From Paradevosia sp036499825 (GTDB lineage: Bacteria; Pseudomonadota; Alphaproteobacteria; Rhizobiales; Devosiaceae): DNA of 64,000 nucleotides. The position numbers and the translations under genes are program-made. Below the pieces are notes generated by a model that was given only the letters and a program-made list of their open reading frames with translations, did not search any database and had not been told where the DNA came from. The stretch spans positions 186,001 to 250,000 of the forward strand of contig DASYCZ010000041.1 in assembly GCA_036499825.1 (NCBI GenBank), in the 5' to 3' direction. This document shows, piece by piece, positions 42,051-50,110 of the stretch. Each line of letters starts with the position of its first letter. Positions within the stretch are counted from its first letter, which is position 1.

Positions 42051-42692
42051 CTAGCGCTTGCGCAAGGCGTCGGCCTGAGCGGTGGTCAGCGGCCGGATGG
42101 CGCGTCCCTGCAACATCAGGTGCAGCCGCGCGGTTTCCTCCAATTCCTCGATGGCATACTGCGCTTCGGGGAGTGTGGCGCCCGAAACGACGGGGCCGTG
42201 ATTGGCGAGCAGCACGGCATGATGTTCCGCTGCCTTGGCTTTTACCGCCAGCGCCAGATCCTTGTCTCCGGGCGCATAGTAGGGAATGAGCGGCAGCCTG
42301 CCGACACGCATGATGTAATAGGCCGTGAGCGGCGGCATCACGTCATCGGGGTTGGAGTCGGCGAGAACGCTGACGGCGACCGAATGGGTGGAATGCAGGT
42401 GCACCACGGCGTGGTCGGCGCTGCGTTCGCAATACATGCAGGAATGGAGGAAGGATTCCTTGGTGGGCTTGTCGCCGGACAGCAGCTCGCCATTTTCGGC
42501 CACGAGCGACAGCCGAGCCGGGTCGAGGTCGCCGAGCGAGGCATTGGTGGGCGTCATCAGCATGGTGCCGTCGCTGAGGCGGACGCTGATATTGCCGGTC
42601 GAGCCGGCGGTGAGGCCGCGATCGAAGATGGATTTACCGACCTTGACGATGAGGTCGCGCTGGCGCGTCGCTTCGGAGAGAGTTGCGGTCAT
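42051..42692 (-). CDS. otnC: 3-oxo-tetronate 4-phosphate decarboxylase (class II aldolase family)
   Basis: A 213-residue cytosolic protein of the class II aldolase/adducin family. Zinc ligands are seen in VVHLHSTHSVA and in LLANHGPVV; GLTAGSTGNISVRL starts the fold. The pairing with otnK identifies it as OtnC, which decarboxylates 3-oxo-tetronate 4-phosphate to dihydroxyacetone phosphate. Its start overlaps the stop of otnK (ATGA at 42689-42692). It is the last step of L-threonate/D-erythronate breakdown. Confidence 0.9.
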   Translation of the reverse strand: MTATLSEATRQRDLIVKVGKSIFDRGLTAGSTGNISVRLSDGTMLMTPTNASLGDLDPARLSLVAENGELLSGDKPTKESFLHSCMYCERSADHAVVHLHSTHSVAVSVLADSNPDDVMPPLTAYYIMRVGRLPLIPYYAPGDKDLALAVKAKAAEHHAVLLANHGPVVSGATLPEAQYAIEELEETARLHLMLQGRAIRPLTTAQADALRKR

Positions 42693-43936
42693 TTCAGGAG
42701 GCTCCAGGCTTTGACGAAGAAGTCCTCGGTGCCGAAATTACCCGATTTCAACGCCAGGGCGATGGGATTGCGAGGGCTGCGGGAAACGGTCCATGGCACG
42801 CCGGGATCGATCTCGGGGCCGATGTCCAGGGCCTCGACGCCAAGGGCGCCGACGACGGCGCCCGAGGTTTCGCCGCCTGCGACGAGAAAACGGGTAACGC
42901 CGCGCTCGAGCAGGGTGTTGGCCACCTCACCGAGAAACGCTTCCACCGTTTCGCCGGCATGGTGGCGCCCAAGCTGCTGCTGAACGGTGGCGACGCTGTC
43001 GGGGTCGGCGCTCGAATAGATCAGCGGAATGCTGCCCATAGGGGCGGCGAGCACGAAGTTCACCGCCTCAGCGATGGTCATGCGGCCTTCCGCAATGGCG
43101 ATGGGGTCGATCTGCAGCGCGGGCAGTCCAGCCTTTTTGGCCACTTCCACCTGGCGGCGGGTCGCCACCGAACAGGAGCCGGCGAGGACGACCGATCTCC
43201 CCGGCGGTGCGGTGATGGCGCCCGGTGTCGCGGCTCCGGCATTGAAGGGAAAGTTGTCGGGCAGGCCGAGCGCCACGCCCGAGCCGCCGGTCACCAGCCG
43301 CAGCGAGCGGGCGGCGCGGCCAATGGCCCGCAGGTCGTCTTCGGTGATGGCGTCGACAATGGCGATGCCGTCGAGCGCTTCAAACGCCCGCTCCAGTGTG
43401 TCACCGCTGGCGGCGATGCTTTCATGGGCGATCAGCGATACCGGGCGTTTGGTCTGACGCTGCAATACGCGCACCAGATTGGCGTCGCGCATCGGCGTCA
43501 GCGGATGGTCCTTCATGCTGCTTTCCGACAGCAGCACGTCGCCGACGAACAGATAGCCCTTGTAGACGCTGCGCTTGTTGGCCGGGAACGCCGGGCAGGC
43601 GATGGTGCGCGTCTCTCCCAGGAGTTCGAGCAGGGCATCGGTTACCGGACCGATATTGCCCTCATCGGTGGAATCGAAGGTCGAACAGTATTTGAAGAAC
43701 AGTTGCTGCGCCCCTGCCGCCAGCAACACCCGGGCCGAGTCCAGCGATTGCGCGACCGCTTCGGGGGCCGGGATGGTGCGTGACTTGAGGGCTACGACCA
43801 CGGCCTCGGCATCGCCGAAATCCATGGCCTTGTCGGGCACGCCCACCACCTGAATGACCCGCATGCCGCTGCGAGACAGCATGAGGGCCAGGTCGGTGGC
43901 TCCGGTGAGGTCGTCGGCTATGGCGCCAATGTACAT
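42689..43936 (-). CDS. otnK: 3-oxo-tetronate kinase (DUF1537 family)
   Basis: A 415-residue kinase of the four-carbon acid sugar family. The N-terminal domain starts IGAIADDLTGATDLALML; the C-terminal ATP-binding domain contains VLAGSCSVATRRQV and FLVAGGETSGAVVGALGV. It phosphorylates 3-oxo-tetronate at C4. It lies between the LacI regulator (17 bases upstream) and otnC (overlapping), an operon order found in other threonate utilisation loci. Confidence 0.92.
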   Translation of the reverse strand: MYIGAIADDLTGATDLALMLSRSGMRVIQVVGVPDKAMDFGDAEAVVVALKSRTIPAPEAVAQSLDSARVLLAAGAQQLFFKYCSTFDSTDEGNIGPVTDALLELLGETRTIACPAFPANKRSVYKGYLFVGDVLLSESSMKDHPLTPMRDANLVRVLQRQTKRPVSLIAHESIAASGDTLERAFEALDGIAIVDAITEDDLRAIGRAARSLRLVTGGSGVALGLPDNFPFNAGAATPGAITAPPGRSVVLAGSCSVATRRQVEVAKKAGLPALQIDPIAIAEGRMTIAEAVNFVLAAPMGSIPLIYSSADPDSVATVQQQLGRHHAGETVEAFLGEVANTLLERGVTRFLVAGGETSGAVVGALGVEALDIGPEIDPGVPWTVSRSPRNPIALALKSGNFGTEDFFVKAWSLLK

Positions 43937-43953
43937 GTCGTATGCCCTGTCGG

Positions 43954-44970
43954 TCAGGCGGTTTCGCCGGGGATGATTTCGAAGCCGGTATCGATGATTT
44001 CACGCTCTTCCGGACGCCGGCTGGTCGTCAGGAAAGCTTCCACGGCCAACTGGCCGATACGTTGCCGGTTGGAGCGGATGGTGGAGAGCGGCTGCGGCAG
44101 GGCCTGGCCGATGTCGAGGCCGTTAAAGCCGAAGATGCCGAGCTGCGCCGGCAGGTCGATACCTGCCTTGAGGCAATGGAAGACGCCCCCGACCGCCATG
44201 TCGTCGTTGGAAAATACCACGACATCGCAATCCGAAGTCTGCTCCAGCAGCCGGCGCAGGCCCTCGGAGCCGGCGCGGATCGAGCTGGGTCCGCCCGTCA
44301 GATGTTCGATCGGTGCATAGAGGCCCTGTTCGGCGAGATAGCCGTAAAAGCCTTGGCGCCGGGCGGCGGCGCGGCGGTCGAGGCGCAGGTCGTGCCCCAC
44401 ATAGCCGAAGCGCCGGTAGCCTTTGGCGATGAGATGCCGCGCCACGGCGGCTCCGGCCTTGCGGTGCGACAGGCCGATGGCGAGGTCGATGGGACGCTCG
44501 TCGATATCCATGATCTCGATGACACGGATGCCGGAGCCTTCCAGCATGCGGTCGGCTTCGCGGGTGTGTTCCAGGCCGGTGAGGATCAGCGCTGCAGGCT
44601 TCCAGGCCAGCATGGCGTGGATCAGTTCCTGTTCCACCGCCAGGTCGTAGTTGGTGACGCCGACGACGGGCTGATAGCCTGATCGGGCCAGCGCGGCGTT
44701 GATGCCTTCCATCACTTCCGGAAAGACATTGTTGGAGAGCGAGGGCAGCACCACGCCGACGAGGTTGGAATGCGCCGAAGCGAGGGCGCCCGCCAAGCGG
44801 TTGTGCACATAGCCCGTCGCCTGCACAGCTTCTAGCACGCGGTCGCGAGTCTCGGCGCTCACCGGTACGTTGGCCCTGAGGACGCGCGATACGGTGATGT
44901 CGCTGACACCCGCAATCCGCGCAACCTGGGCCAAAGTCACGCCACCCGACAAGCTTTTCCGTACCGACAT
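43954..44970 (-). CDS. LacI family repressor of the threonate genes
   Basis: A 338-residue repressor. The helix-turn-helix is VTLAQVARIAGVSDITVSRVLR with the hinge helix NRLAGALAS, then the periplasmic-binding-like effector domain (LVGVVLPSLSNNVFPEVMEG, LALSH-like AIGLSHRKAG, IFGFNGLDI). It resembles GntR-like LacI proteins responding to sugar acids. Two operators fill the gap to ltnD, so it probably represses both its own operon (lacI-otnK-otnC) and the divergent ltnD gene; L-threonate or a product is the likely inducer. Confidence 0.92.
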   Translation of the reverse strand: MSVRKSLSGGVTLAQVARIAGVSDITVSRVLRANVPVSAETRDRVLEAVQATGYVHNRLAGALASAHSNLVGVVLPSLSNNVFPEVMEGINAALARSGYQPVVGVTNYDLAVEQELIHAMLAWKPAALILTGLEHTREADRMLEGSGIRVIEIMDIDERPIDLAIGLSHRKAGAAVARHLIAKGYRRFGYVGHDLRLDRRAAARRQGFYGYLAEQGLYAPIEHLTGGPSSIRAGSEGLRRLLEQTSDCDVVVFSNDDMAVGGVFHCLKAGIDLPAQLGIFGFNGLDIGQALPQPLSTIRSNRQRIGQLAVEAFLTTSRRPEEREIIDTGFEIIPGETA

Positions 44971-44977
44971 GTGGTCA

Positions 44978-44993
44978 ATGATAGGGCTAACAT
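44978..44993. promoter_or_regulatory. LacI-type operator O1
   Basis: ATGATAGGGCTAACAT is a 16-bp pseudo-palindrome (6 of 8 symmetric positions) of the form bound by LacI/GntR repressors. It lies eight bases upstream of the repressor start codon. It is nearly the inverted copy of O2: over 19 bp the two match at 17 positions. Confidence 0.75.
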
Positions 44994-45032
44994 AACGGCT
45001 TGCATAGCCCGCTCAACGGTCCTATGACGGTT

Positions 45033-45048
45033 ATGTTGGCGCTATCAT
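45033..45048. promoter_or_regulatory. LacI-type operator O2
   Basis: ATGTTGGCGCTATCAT is the second 16-bp operator, in inverted orientation, 14 bases upstream of the ltnD start and just ahead of its GAGGAG. Its centre is 55 bp from that of O1 (about five helical turns), a distance suited to cooperative binding across the divergent promoters. Confidence 0.75.
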
Positions 45049-45061
45049 ATGAGGAGCGGCA

Positions 45062-45988
45062 GTGAGCACTGGAACGCGTGTCGGCGTCATAGGCCTCGGT
45101 TCGATGGGTATGGGCGTGGCCCAGTCCCTGGTGCGGGCCGGCTTCGATGTCGCCGGTTGCGATGTATCTGCCGCCCAGTGCGCGAAATTCGCCGCAGCTG
45201 GCGGCCGGGACGCGGCCACGCCTGCACAAGCCGCCGCGGGCGCCACGACCCTCGTCATCATGGTGGTCAACGCCGCGCAGACCGAAACCGTGCTGTTCGG
45301 CGAGAATGGGGCGATAGCTGCACTGCCCGCCGGCGCTGTCGTCATTTCATCGGCTACGTTGTCGCCAGATGATGCGCGCTCCCTCGCGGTCCGTGTTGAG
45401 GCCAGAGGCCTCCACTATCTCGATGCCCCGGTCAGCGGTGGGGCCGCCAAGGCGAATGCCGGCCAGCTGACCGTCATGGGGTCGGGCACACCGGCCGCGT
45501 TCGCCGCGGCGCGCCCAGTGCTGCAAGCCTGCGCGCAAACAGTTTATGAATTGGGCGATCGTGCCGGGGTCGGCGCGGCGTTCAAGATCGTCAACCAGTT
45601 GCTTGCCGGCGTCCATATCGCGGCGGCCTGCGAGGCCATCACCTTCGCGAGCAAACTCGGTCTCGAGCTTGATGAAGTCTACAAGGTCATTACCGCTTCG
45701 GCCGGCAACAGCTGGATGTTCGAGAACCGCGTGCCGCATATCCTCGAGGACGACTATGCGCCGCGCAGCGCCATCGACATCTTCACCAAGGATCTGGGGA
45801 TCGTGACGGGCATCGGTCAGAAGGAAAAATTCCCGCTGACGCTGGCCTCGGCGGCGCTGCAGATGTTCATCGCCACTGCCGCCGCCGGCATGGGCCGCGA
45901 CGACGACAGTTCGGTGGCGCGGATGATCGCGCAGCTTACCGGTGTCGAGCTGCCAGGAAAAACCAAGAGCGCGCCGAAAGGCTCGTAA
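45062..45988 (+). CDS. ltnD: L-threonate dehydrogenase (3-hydroxyisobutyrate dehydrogenase family)
   Basis: A 308-residue NAD-dependent beta-hydroxyacid dehydrogenase. The NAD motif is VGVIGLGSMGMGVAQSL, substrate-binding is DAPVSGGAAKANAG, and the catalytic lysine is in GAAFKIVNQLLAG. Location next to otnK/otnC and shared operators support L-threonate dehydrogenase, giving 2-oxo-tetronate. It starts at GTG with GAGGAG five bases upstream. The isomerase needed between this step and OtnK (OtnI) is not adjacent, but a candidate occurs at 61272-62066. Confidence 0.88.
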   Translation: MSTGTRVGVIGLGSMGMGVAQSLVRAGFDVAGCDVSAAQCAKFAAAGGRDAATPAQAAAGATTLVIMVVNAAQTETVLFGENGAIAALPAGAVVISSATLSPDDARSLAVRVEARGLHYLDAPVSGGAAKANAGQLTVMGSGTPAAFAAARPVLQACAQTVYELGDRAGVGAAFKIVNQLLAGVHIAAACEAITFASKLGLELDEVYKVITASAGNSWMFENRVPHILEDDYAPRSAIDIFTKDLGIVTGIGQKEKFPLTLASAALQMFIATAAAGMGRDDDSSVARMIAQLTGVELPGKTKSAPKGS

Positions 45989-46016
45989 CGACAACTGCTC
46001 CCGACGGGAGCCCCCA

Positions 46017-46961
46017 TTGAGGAGACCGACCATTTCCCCCGAAATCCTGATCACCCAGCCCTTGGAAAAGAGCTGTGTGGATACGCTTAACGAAAAATTC
46101 ACCGTCCATAGCCTGATCGGCGCCGCCGATCCCGAAGCGCTGCTCAAGGAAGTGGGGCCGCGTATCCGCGCCTGCGCCGGCGGCAAGGTTACGGCTTCGC
46201 TGATGGAAAAGCTCCCCAAGCTCGAGATCATCGCCAATTCGGGCGTCGGTTACGATTCCATCGACACCGTCGCCGCCAAGGCGCGCAATATCCGCGTCAC
46301 CAATACGCCAAACGTGCTGAACGACGCCGTCGCCGAAATCACCCTCGGGCTGATGATCGCGCTGGCGCGGCAGATTCCACAGGCCGACCGGTATATCCGT
46401 GATGGCAAGTGGCTGAAGGGCGCCTATCCGCTGACCGCGGAGTTGAACGGCAAGACAGTCGGCATCATCGGCCTTGGCCGCATCGGCAAGGAGATTGCCG
46501 CCCGCGCCCAGGCCATGAAGATGCGAGTGGTCTATTACGGCCGGCGCAAGCAGCCGCGCGAGCCTTTCCTCTACTACGACAATCTTGTCGCCATGGCGCG
46601 CGACGCCGATATGCTTGTGGCGATCACACCCGGCACCAAGGAAACCGACAGGCTGGTATCGCGCGAGGTGATGGAAGCGCTTGGCTCGCAGGGCATGCTG
46701 GTCAACATGGCGCGCGGTTCAGTGGTCGATCAGGCCGCGATGGTGGAACTGCTCACCTCAGGCAAGCTTGGCGGCGCCGCGCTCGATGTGTTCGAGAAGG
46801 AGCCGAATGTGCCCGAAGCGCTGTTCGGCCTCGACAATGTCGTGCTCTCGCCGCACCAGGGCAGCAAGACCCACCAGACCCGCACCGCCATGGGCGCCAT
46901 GCTGGTCGACAACCTCGTCGCGCATTTCGCCGGCGAACCGCTGATCAGCCAGGTCGTCTGA
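46017..46961 (+). CDS. D-isomer-specific 2-hydroxyacid dehydrogenase
   Basis: A dehydrogenase of about 310 residues. The NAD-binding motif is VGIIGLGRIGKEIAA and the catalytic Arg-Glu-His set is in MARGSVVD, EKEPNVPE and SPHQGS. It probably reduces a glyoxylate- or hydroxypyruvate-like 2-oxoacid. There is no good ATG: a TTG at 46017 is used here, but GAGGAG at 46019-46024 is placed ideally for an ATT at 46032, where homologous proteins would begin (ISPEILI). It follows ltnD by 28 bases and is probably in the same transcript. Confidence 0.87.
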   Translation: MRRPTISPEILITQPLEKSCVDTLNEKFTVHSLIGAADPEALLKEVGPRIRACAGGKVTASLMEKLPKLEIIANSGVGYDSIDTVAAKARNIRVTNTPNVLNDAVAEITLGLMIALARQIPQADRYIRDGKWLKGAYPLTAELNGKTVGIIGLGRIGKEIAARAQAMKMRVVYYGRRKQPREPFLYYDNLVAMARDADMLVAITPGTKETDRLVSREVMEALGSQGMLVNMARGSVVDQAAMVELLTSGKLGGAALDVFEKEPNVPEALFGLDNVVLSPHQGSKTHQTRTAMGAMLVDNLVAHFAGEPLISQVV

Positions 46962-46979
46962 CGTTATCGGCGCGTAGTC

Positions 46980-47008
46980 GGCATTGCCCGGTCTGTCCGG
47001 GCAATGCC
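46980..47008 (+). terminator. Strong hairpin after the 2-hydroxyacid dehydrogenase
   Basis: GGCATTGCCCGG and CCGGGCAATGCC form a perfect 12-bp stem with a five-base loop, 19 bases after the stop codon. A second hairpin (CGCCCCG/CGGGGCG with an AAA loop, 47016-47032) follows. There is no T-run, so it is a terminator-like or 3'-end-stabilising structure. Confidence 0.6.
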
Positions 47009-47212
47009 GCCGCGGCGCCCCGAAACGGGGCGATGCAGGATGGATGTGGCTGCTCCATTCATATTCTTATCCAAATAAATCATTCGACCATTGATATTGG
47101 ACACACGTAGTTGCCTCGGGCTACCTCGAAGGCACTCCGGTGGAGAGGTCTGGGTTGGAAGCTTGCGAGTAGCAGCCGCTCATTGGACCGACCGCAACCA
47201 AAAGGTTCAATC

Positions 47213-48691
47213 ATGTCGACAGCAGATAACATCATCTATCGCGACGAAGTCGCCGAGCTCCTGGCCAAGTTCACCGTTACGGTTTCGGATCAGCTGAGCC
47301 CGGAAACCCGCCATGCCGCCAAGCGCGCCCTCAGCGATTCCGTCGCCGTGGCGCTCGGTGCGCTCGATCATCCCGCGTCCCATATCGCCCGCAAGTTCGC
47401 GGCCCAGTTCGCCACGCCCACCGGCGATGTCATCTGGGGCTCCTCGCTGCGCGCCAATCCGGACCTGGCGGCCTTCGTCAATGGTTCGCTGCTCCGCTGC
47501 TTCGACTACAACGACTTCTTCGTGGGCGACCGCAACAGCGGCCATCCCAGCGACATGACCGCAGGCGTCATCGCCGCCGCCGAATGGGCGGGCGTTTCGG
47601 GCGAGAAGCTGCTGGTTTCCCTCGCCGTGGGCTATGAAGTCGTCGGCGCCGTGTTCGATGCGTTCTCCACCGCGCCGGGCGGCTGGGACTACACTAACCT
47701 CACCGGCATCGGCGCCTGTGCGGCCATCGCCCGTTTGCTGGACCTCGACATCGCCCAGGCCCGTGAAGCTTTCGGCATGACGGTCACCAATCACTTCGCT
47801 TCCGACGAAGTCGAATCCTGCGAACTCAACCGCCGAGGCGATCTGACCCTGTGGAAGCGCTTCAACGGCTCCGACGCGGTGCGCAATGCGCTGCAGGCCT
47901 GCTTCCTCGCCAAGGCCGGCGTCGAAAGCGTGGTGCGTCCGTTCACCGGCAATAACGGCTTCATCGCCAAGCTCGCCAACAAGCACGATCCGCTGCCGGT
48001 GCTGCAGAAGCGTCTGGGCGACAACGTCAAGCTGTCGCGTATCGCCGACACCTACATGAAACTGTGGCCGGTCGGCTCGGTCGGTCTCAGCGCCATCCGC
48101 GCTGCCCTTGAAGCCCGCGCCCAGGTCAGCGACATTTCCAAGATCAAGGAAGTCCGCGTCTATTCCGAGGAAGGCGCCTATGACCACCTGGTCGCCATCC
48201 GCCAGGACCCCTACCACCCGATCAGCCGCGAAACCGCCGACCACTCGATGCCCTATATCGTGGGCGCCGCAGTGCTCGATGGCGTCATCGGCGTAGAGAG
48301 CTTCGACCTCGAAAAGGTGCTGGCGCCCGAGCGCCAGAAGTTCGTCGCCGAGAAGGTGAAGGTGACGCCGGCTCCCGAGCTTGGCACCATCGCCAGCGGC
48401 AAGCTGGCGCGTGCGGCGGCCGGCTATCTCTCGCGTGTCGAGATCGAGCTGGCTGACGGCACCGTCGTCCATGGCAAGGCCCTGCCGTTCCCTGGCCACC
48501 CCAAGGCGCCGTTCTCCGATGCCGATATCGCCCAGAAGGTTTCGGCCAATGCCCTGCCGTTCGCCGGCGAGGCCGTGACAAAGAAGATCATCGACACGCT
48601 CGTCAATTTCGAGAAAGTGGCGAATGTCCGCGACTTCACCGAAATCCTGGCCTTCCAGTGGACGGCCAAGAAGGTCAGCGCCGCGGCCTGA
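47213..48691 (+). CDS. MmgE/PrpD family protein
   Basis: A 492-residue protein of the 2-methylcitrate dehydratase/cis-aconitate decarboxylase family. Conserved regions: SDSVAVALGALDHP, GSLLRCFDYNDFF, GHPSDMTAGVIAAAEW, YMKLWPVGSVGLSAI and RETADHSMPYIV. The catalytic mechanism is a dehydration or decarboxylation of a tricarboxylate-like acid. The ATG at 47213 follows a 180-base stretch with an ATTGGAC sequence upstream. The Rieske ferredoxin gene is next, so this hydratase-type enzyme probably acts in the same pathway as the oxygenase. The substrate is unknown. Confidence 0.88.
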   Translation: MSTADNIIYRDEVAELLAKFTVTVSDQLSPETRHAAKRALSDSVAVALGALDHPASHIARKFAAQFATPTGDVIWGSSLRANPDLAAFVNGSLLRCFDYNDFFVGDRNSGHPSDMTAGVIAAAEWAGVSGEKLLVSLAVGYEVVGAVFDAFSTAPGGWDYTNLTGIGACAAIARLLDLDIAQAREAFGMTVTNHFASDEVESCELNRRGDLTLWKRFNGSDAVRNALQACFLAKAGVESVVRPFTGNNGFIAKLANKHDPLPVLQKRLGDNVKLSRIADTYMKLWPVGSVGLSAIRAALEARAQVSDISKIKEVRVYSEEGAYDHLVAIRQDPYHPISRETADHSMPYIVGAAVLDGVIGVESFDLEKVLAPERQKFVAEKVKVTPAPELGTIASGKLARAAAGYLSRVEIELADGTVVHGKALPFPGHPKAPFSDADIAQKVSANALPFAGEAVTKKIIDTLVNFEKVANVRDFTEILAFQWTAKKVSAAA

Positions 48692-48742
48692 GTTCTCAAA
48701 CATGGGGCATCCGCACAGCGGGTGCCCCAAGGCAAGGTGTAC

Positions 48743-49078
48743 ATGATGATGACTGAAACGCTCACGCGGCTCTGTGATTTGTCCGATGTGAGCGAAGACC
48801 TACCGTTCCGGGCCGAGATCGATGATTTCGCCTATGCGATCTTCCAGGCGGGCGACCAGTATTACGTCACGGCGGATCTGTGCACACACGGTCCCGGCCT
48901 GATGTCGGACGGTTATATCGAGGGTTGCGAGGTCGAGTGCCCGTTCCATCAGGGCCGGTTCGATCTGCGCACCGGCGTGCCCACGTCGCCGCCCTGCGAA
49001 GTCGCCATCGCAGTCTGGACGCCGGTCGTCCGTGACGGCGGCATCTTCATCGACGTCGACAATCCCAACCGTGCCTGA
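48743..49078 (+). CDS. Rieske 2Fe-2S ferredoxin component of an oxygenase
   Basis: A 111-residue ferredoxin with an intact Rieske cluster site: LCTHGPGLM and CPFHQGRFD supply the two Cys-His pairs. The size and sequence match the ferredoxin of three-component ring-hydroxylating dioxygenases (for example naphthalene-type). It should carry electrons from the FAD reductase at 51409 to the oxygenase at 50111. It starts with three in-frame ATGs (48743, 48746, 48749). The LysR gene on the other strand ends two bases after it. Confidence 0.92.
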   Translation: MMMTETLTRLCDLSDVSEDLPFRAEIDDFAYAIFQAGDQYYVTADLCTHGPGLMSDGYIEGCEVECPFHQGRFDLRTGVPTSPPCEVAIAVWTPVVRDGGIFIDVDNPNRA

Positions 49079-49080
49079 GC

Positions 49081-49974
49081 CTATTTGAGCGCCGGGAAGC
49101 CGGCGACGAACTGATCACGCAGCGCGTTGGTGCTTGCCTTGTTGTAGATCAGGACGATCTGGCTGCGGGTTTCGGCCTCCGAGAGCTCGCGCCAGACCAC
49201 GTCGTGCACCTTGATGCTCTGCAGCGCCTGAGGCGCCACCGTGATGCCGACGCCGGCGGCCACGAGGCCAAGCGTCGTGGTGGCTTCGCCGGCCTCCTGG
49301 GCGATCAGCGGTGTGAAACCGGCCTCGGCGCAAATCGAGAAAACCTGCTCATAAAACCCGGTGCCGCTGCCGCGAGCGCGCAGCACGAAACGCTCCGAGC
49401 GCAGCTTGGAGATCGAGATCGGCCCGTCTTCCTTGTTCAGCGGATGATCGACCGGCAGCACCACCATCAGCCGGTCCTCATAGACCGGCACGCCCACGAC
49501 GCTGGTGGGCAGCACGGTCTGCAGGGCAGGGCGGGTGAAGCCCACGTCGATGGTGTTGAGCAGCACATCATCGATGATTTCCACCGACGGCTTGATCTTG
49601 AGTTCGAGGTGCACCTGCGGCAGGGCCAGGCGGAAGGCGCGGACGGCCTTGGTGAACACATCGACGAGCGGCACCGAGGTGATGAAAGTCAGCCGCAGCG
49701 TGCCCATTTCGCCGCGCGCGGCGCGGGTGGCGGTATCGACGGCGCGCGAGGCCTGCATCAGCGCCAGCCGCGCTTCCTGCAGAAAGAGTTCACCGACCGG
49801 GGTCAGCTCCACCTTGCGGCGCGTGCGTTTCAGCAGCGTCACGCCCAGTTCACGCTCGATCGCCTGGATCTGCAGGCTGAGCGGCGGCTGTCCGATATGC
49901 AGCCTTTCGGCGGCGCGCGTAAAGTGCAACTCTTCGGCGACGGCGACGAAATAGCGAAACTGGCGAAGTTCCAT
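49081..49974 (-). CDS. LysR family transcriptional regulator
   Basis: A 297-residue regulator. The helix-turn-helix is MELRQFRYFVAVAEELHFTRAAERL, with HIGQPPLSLQIQAIERELGV as recognition region; the rest is a BenM/CatR-like effector domain (LVAAGVGITVAPQAL). It is divergent from the oxygenase alpha subunit gene, the classical layout for an activator of an aromatic degradation operon. The promoter region to the right contains ATTGGAC motifs. Confidence 0.93.
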   Translation of the reverse strand: MELRQFRYFVAVAEELHFTRAAERLHIGQPPLSLQIQAIERELGVTLLKRTRRKVELTPVGELFLQEARLALMQASRAVDTATRAARGEMGTLRLTFITSVPLVDVFTKAVRAFRLALPQVHLELKIKPSVEIIDDVLLNTIDVGFTRPALQTVLPTSVVGVPVYEDRLMVVLPVDHPLNKEDGPISISKLRSERFVLRARGSGTGFYEQVFSICAEAGFTPLIAQEAGEATTTLGLVAAGVGITVAPQALQSIKVHDVVWRELSEAETRSQIVLIYNKASTNALRDQFVAGFPALK

Positions 49975-50110
49975 TTATACCCTGCACATAATAACAGCAT
50001 CCATAATTTATATTGGACGCTATATGTAACTAGCTGTCAACGTGCCTTTAGATGCGTTGGCGCGGGCTCCTCCGGTCGTGAGCCCAGTGCGATGAGAAGG
50101 ATAAAGCGCG

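Noticed and set aside
47207..48730. 507-codon minus-strand open frame opposite the MmgE/PrpD gene
   Set aside because: Composition is Gly/Asp/Arg-rich with no recognisable fold, and it covers a certain gene.
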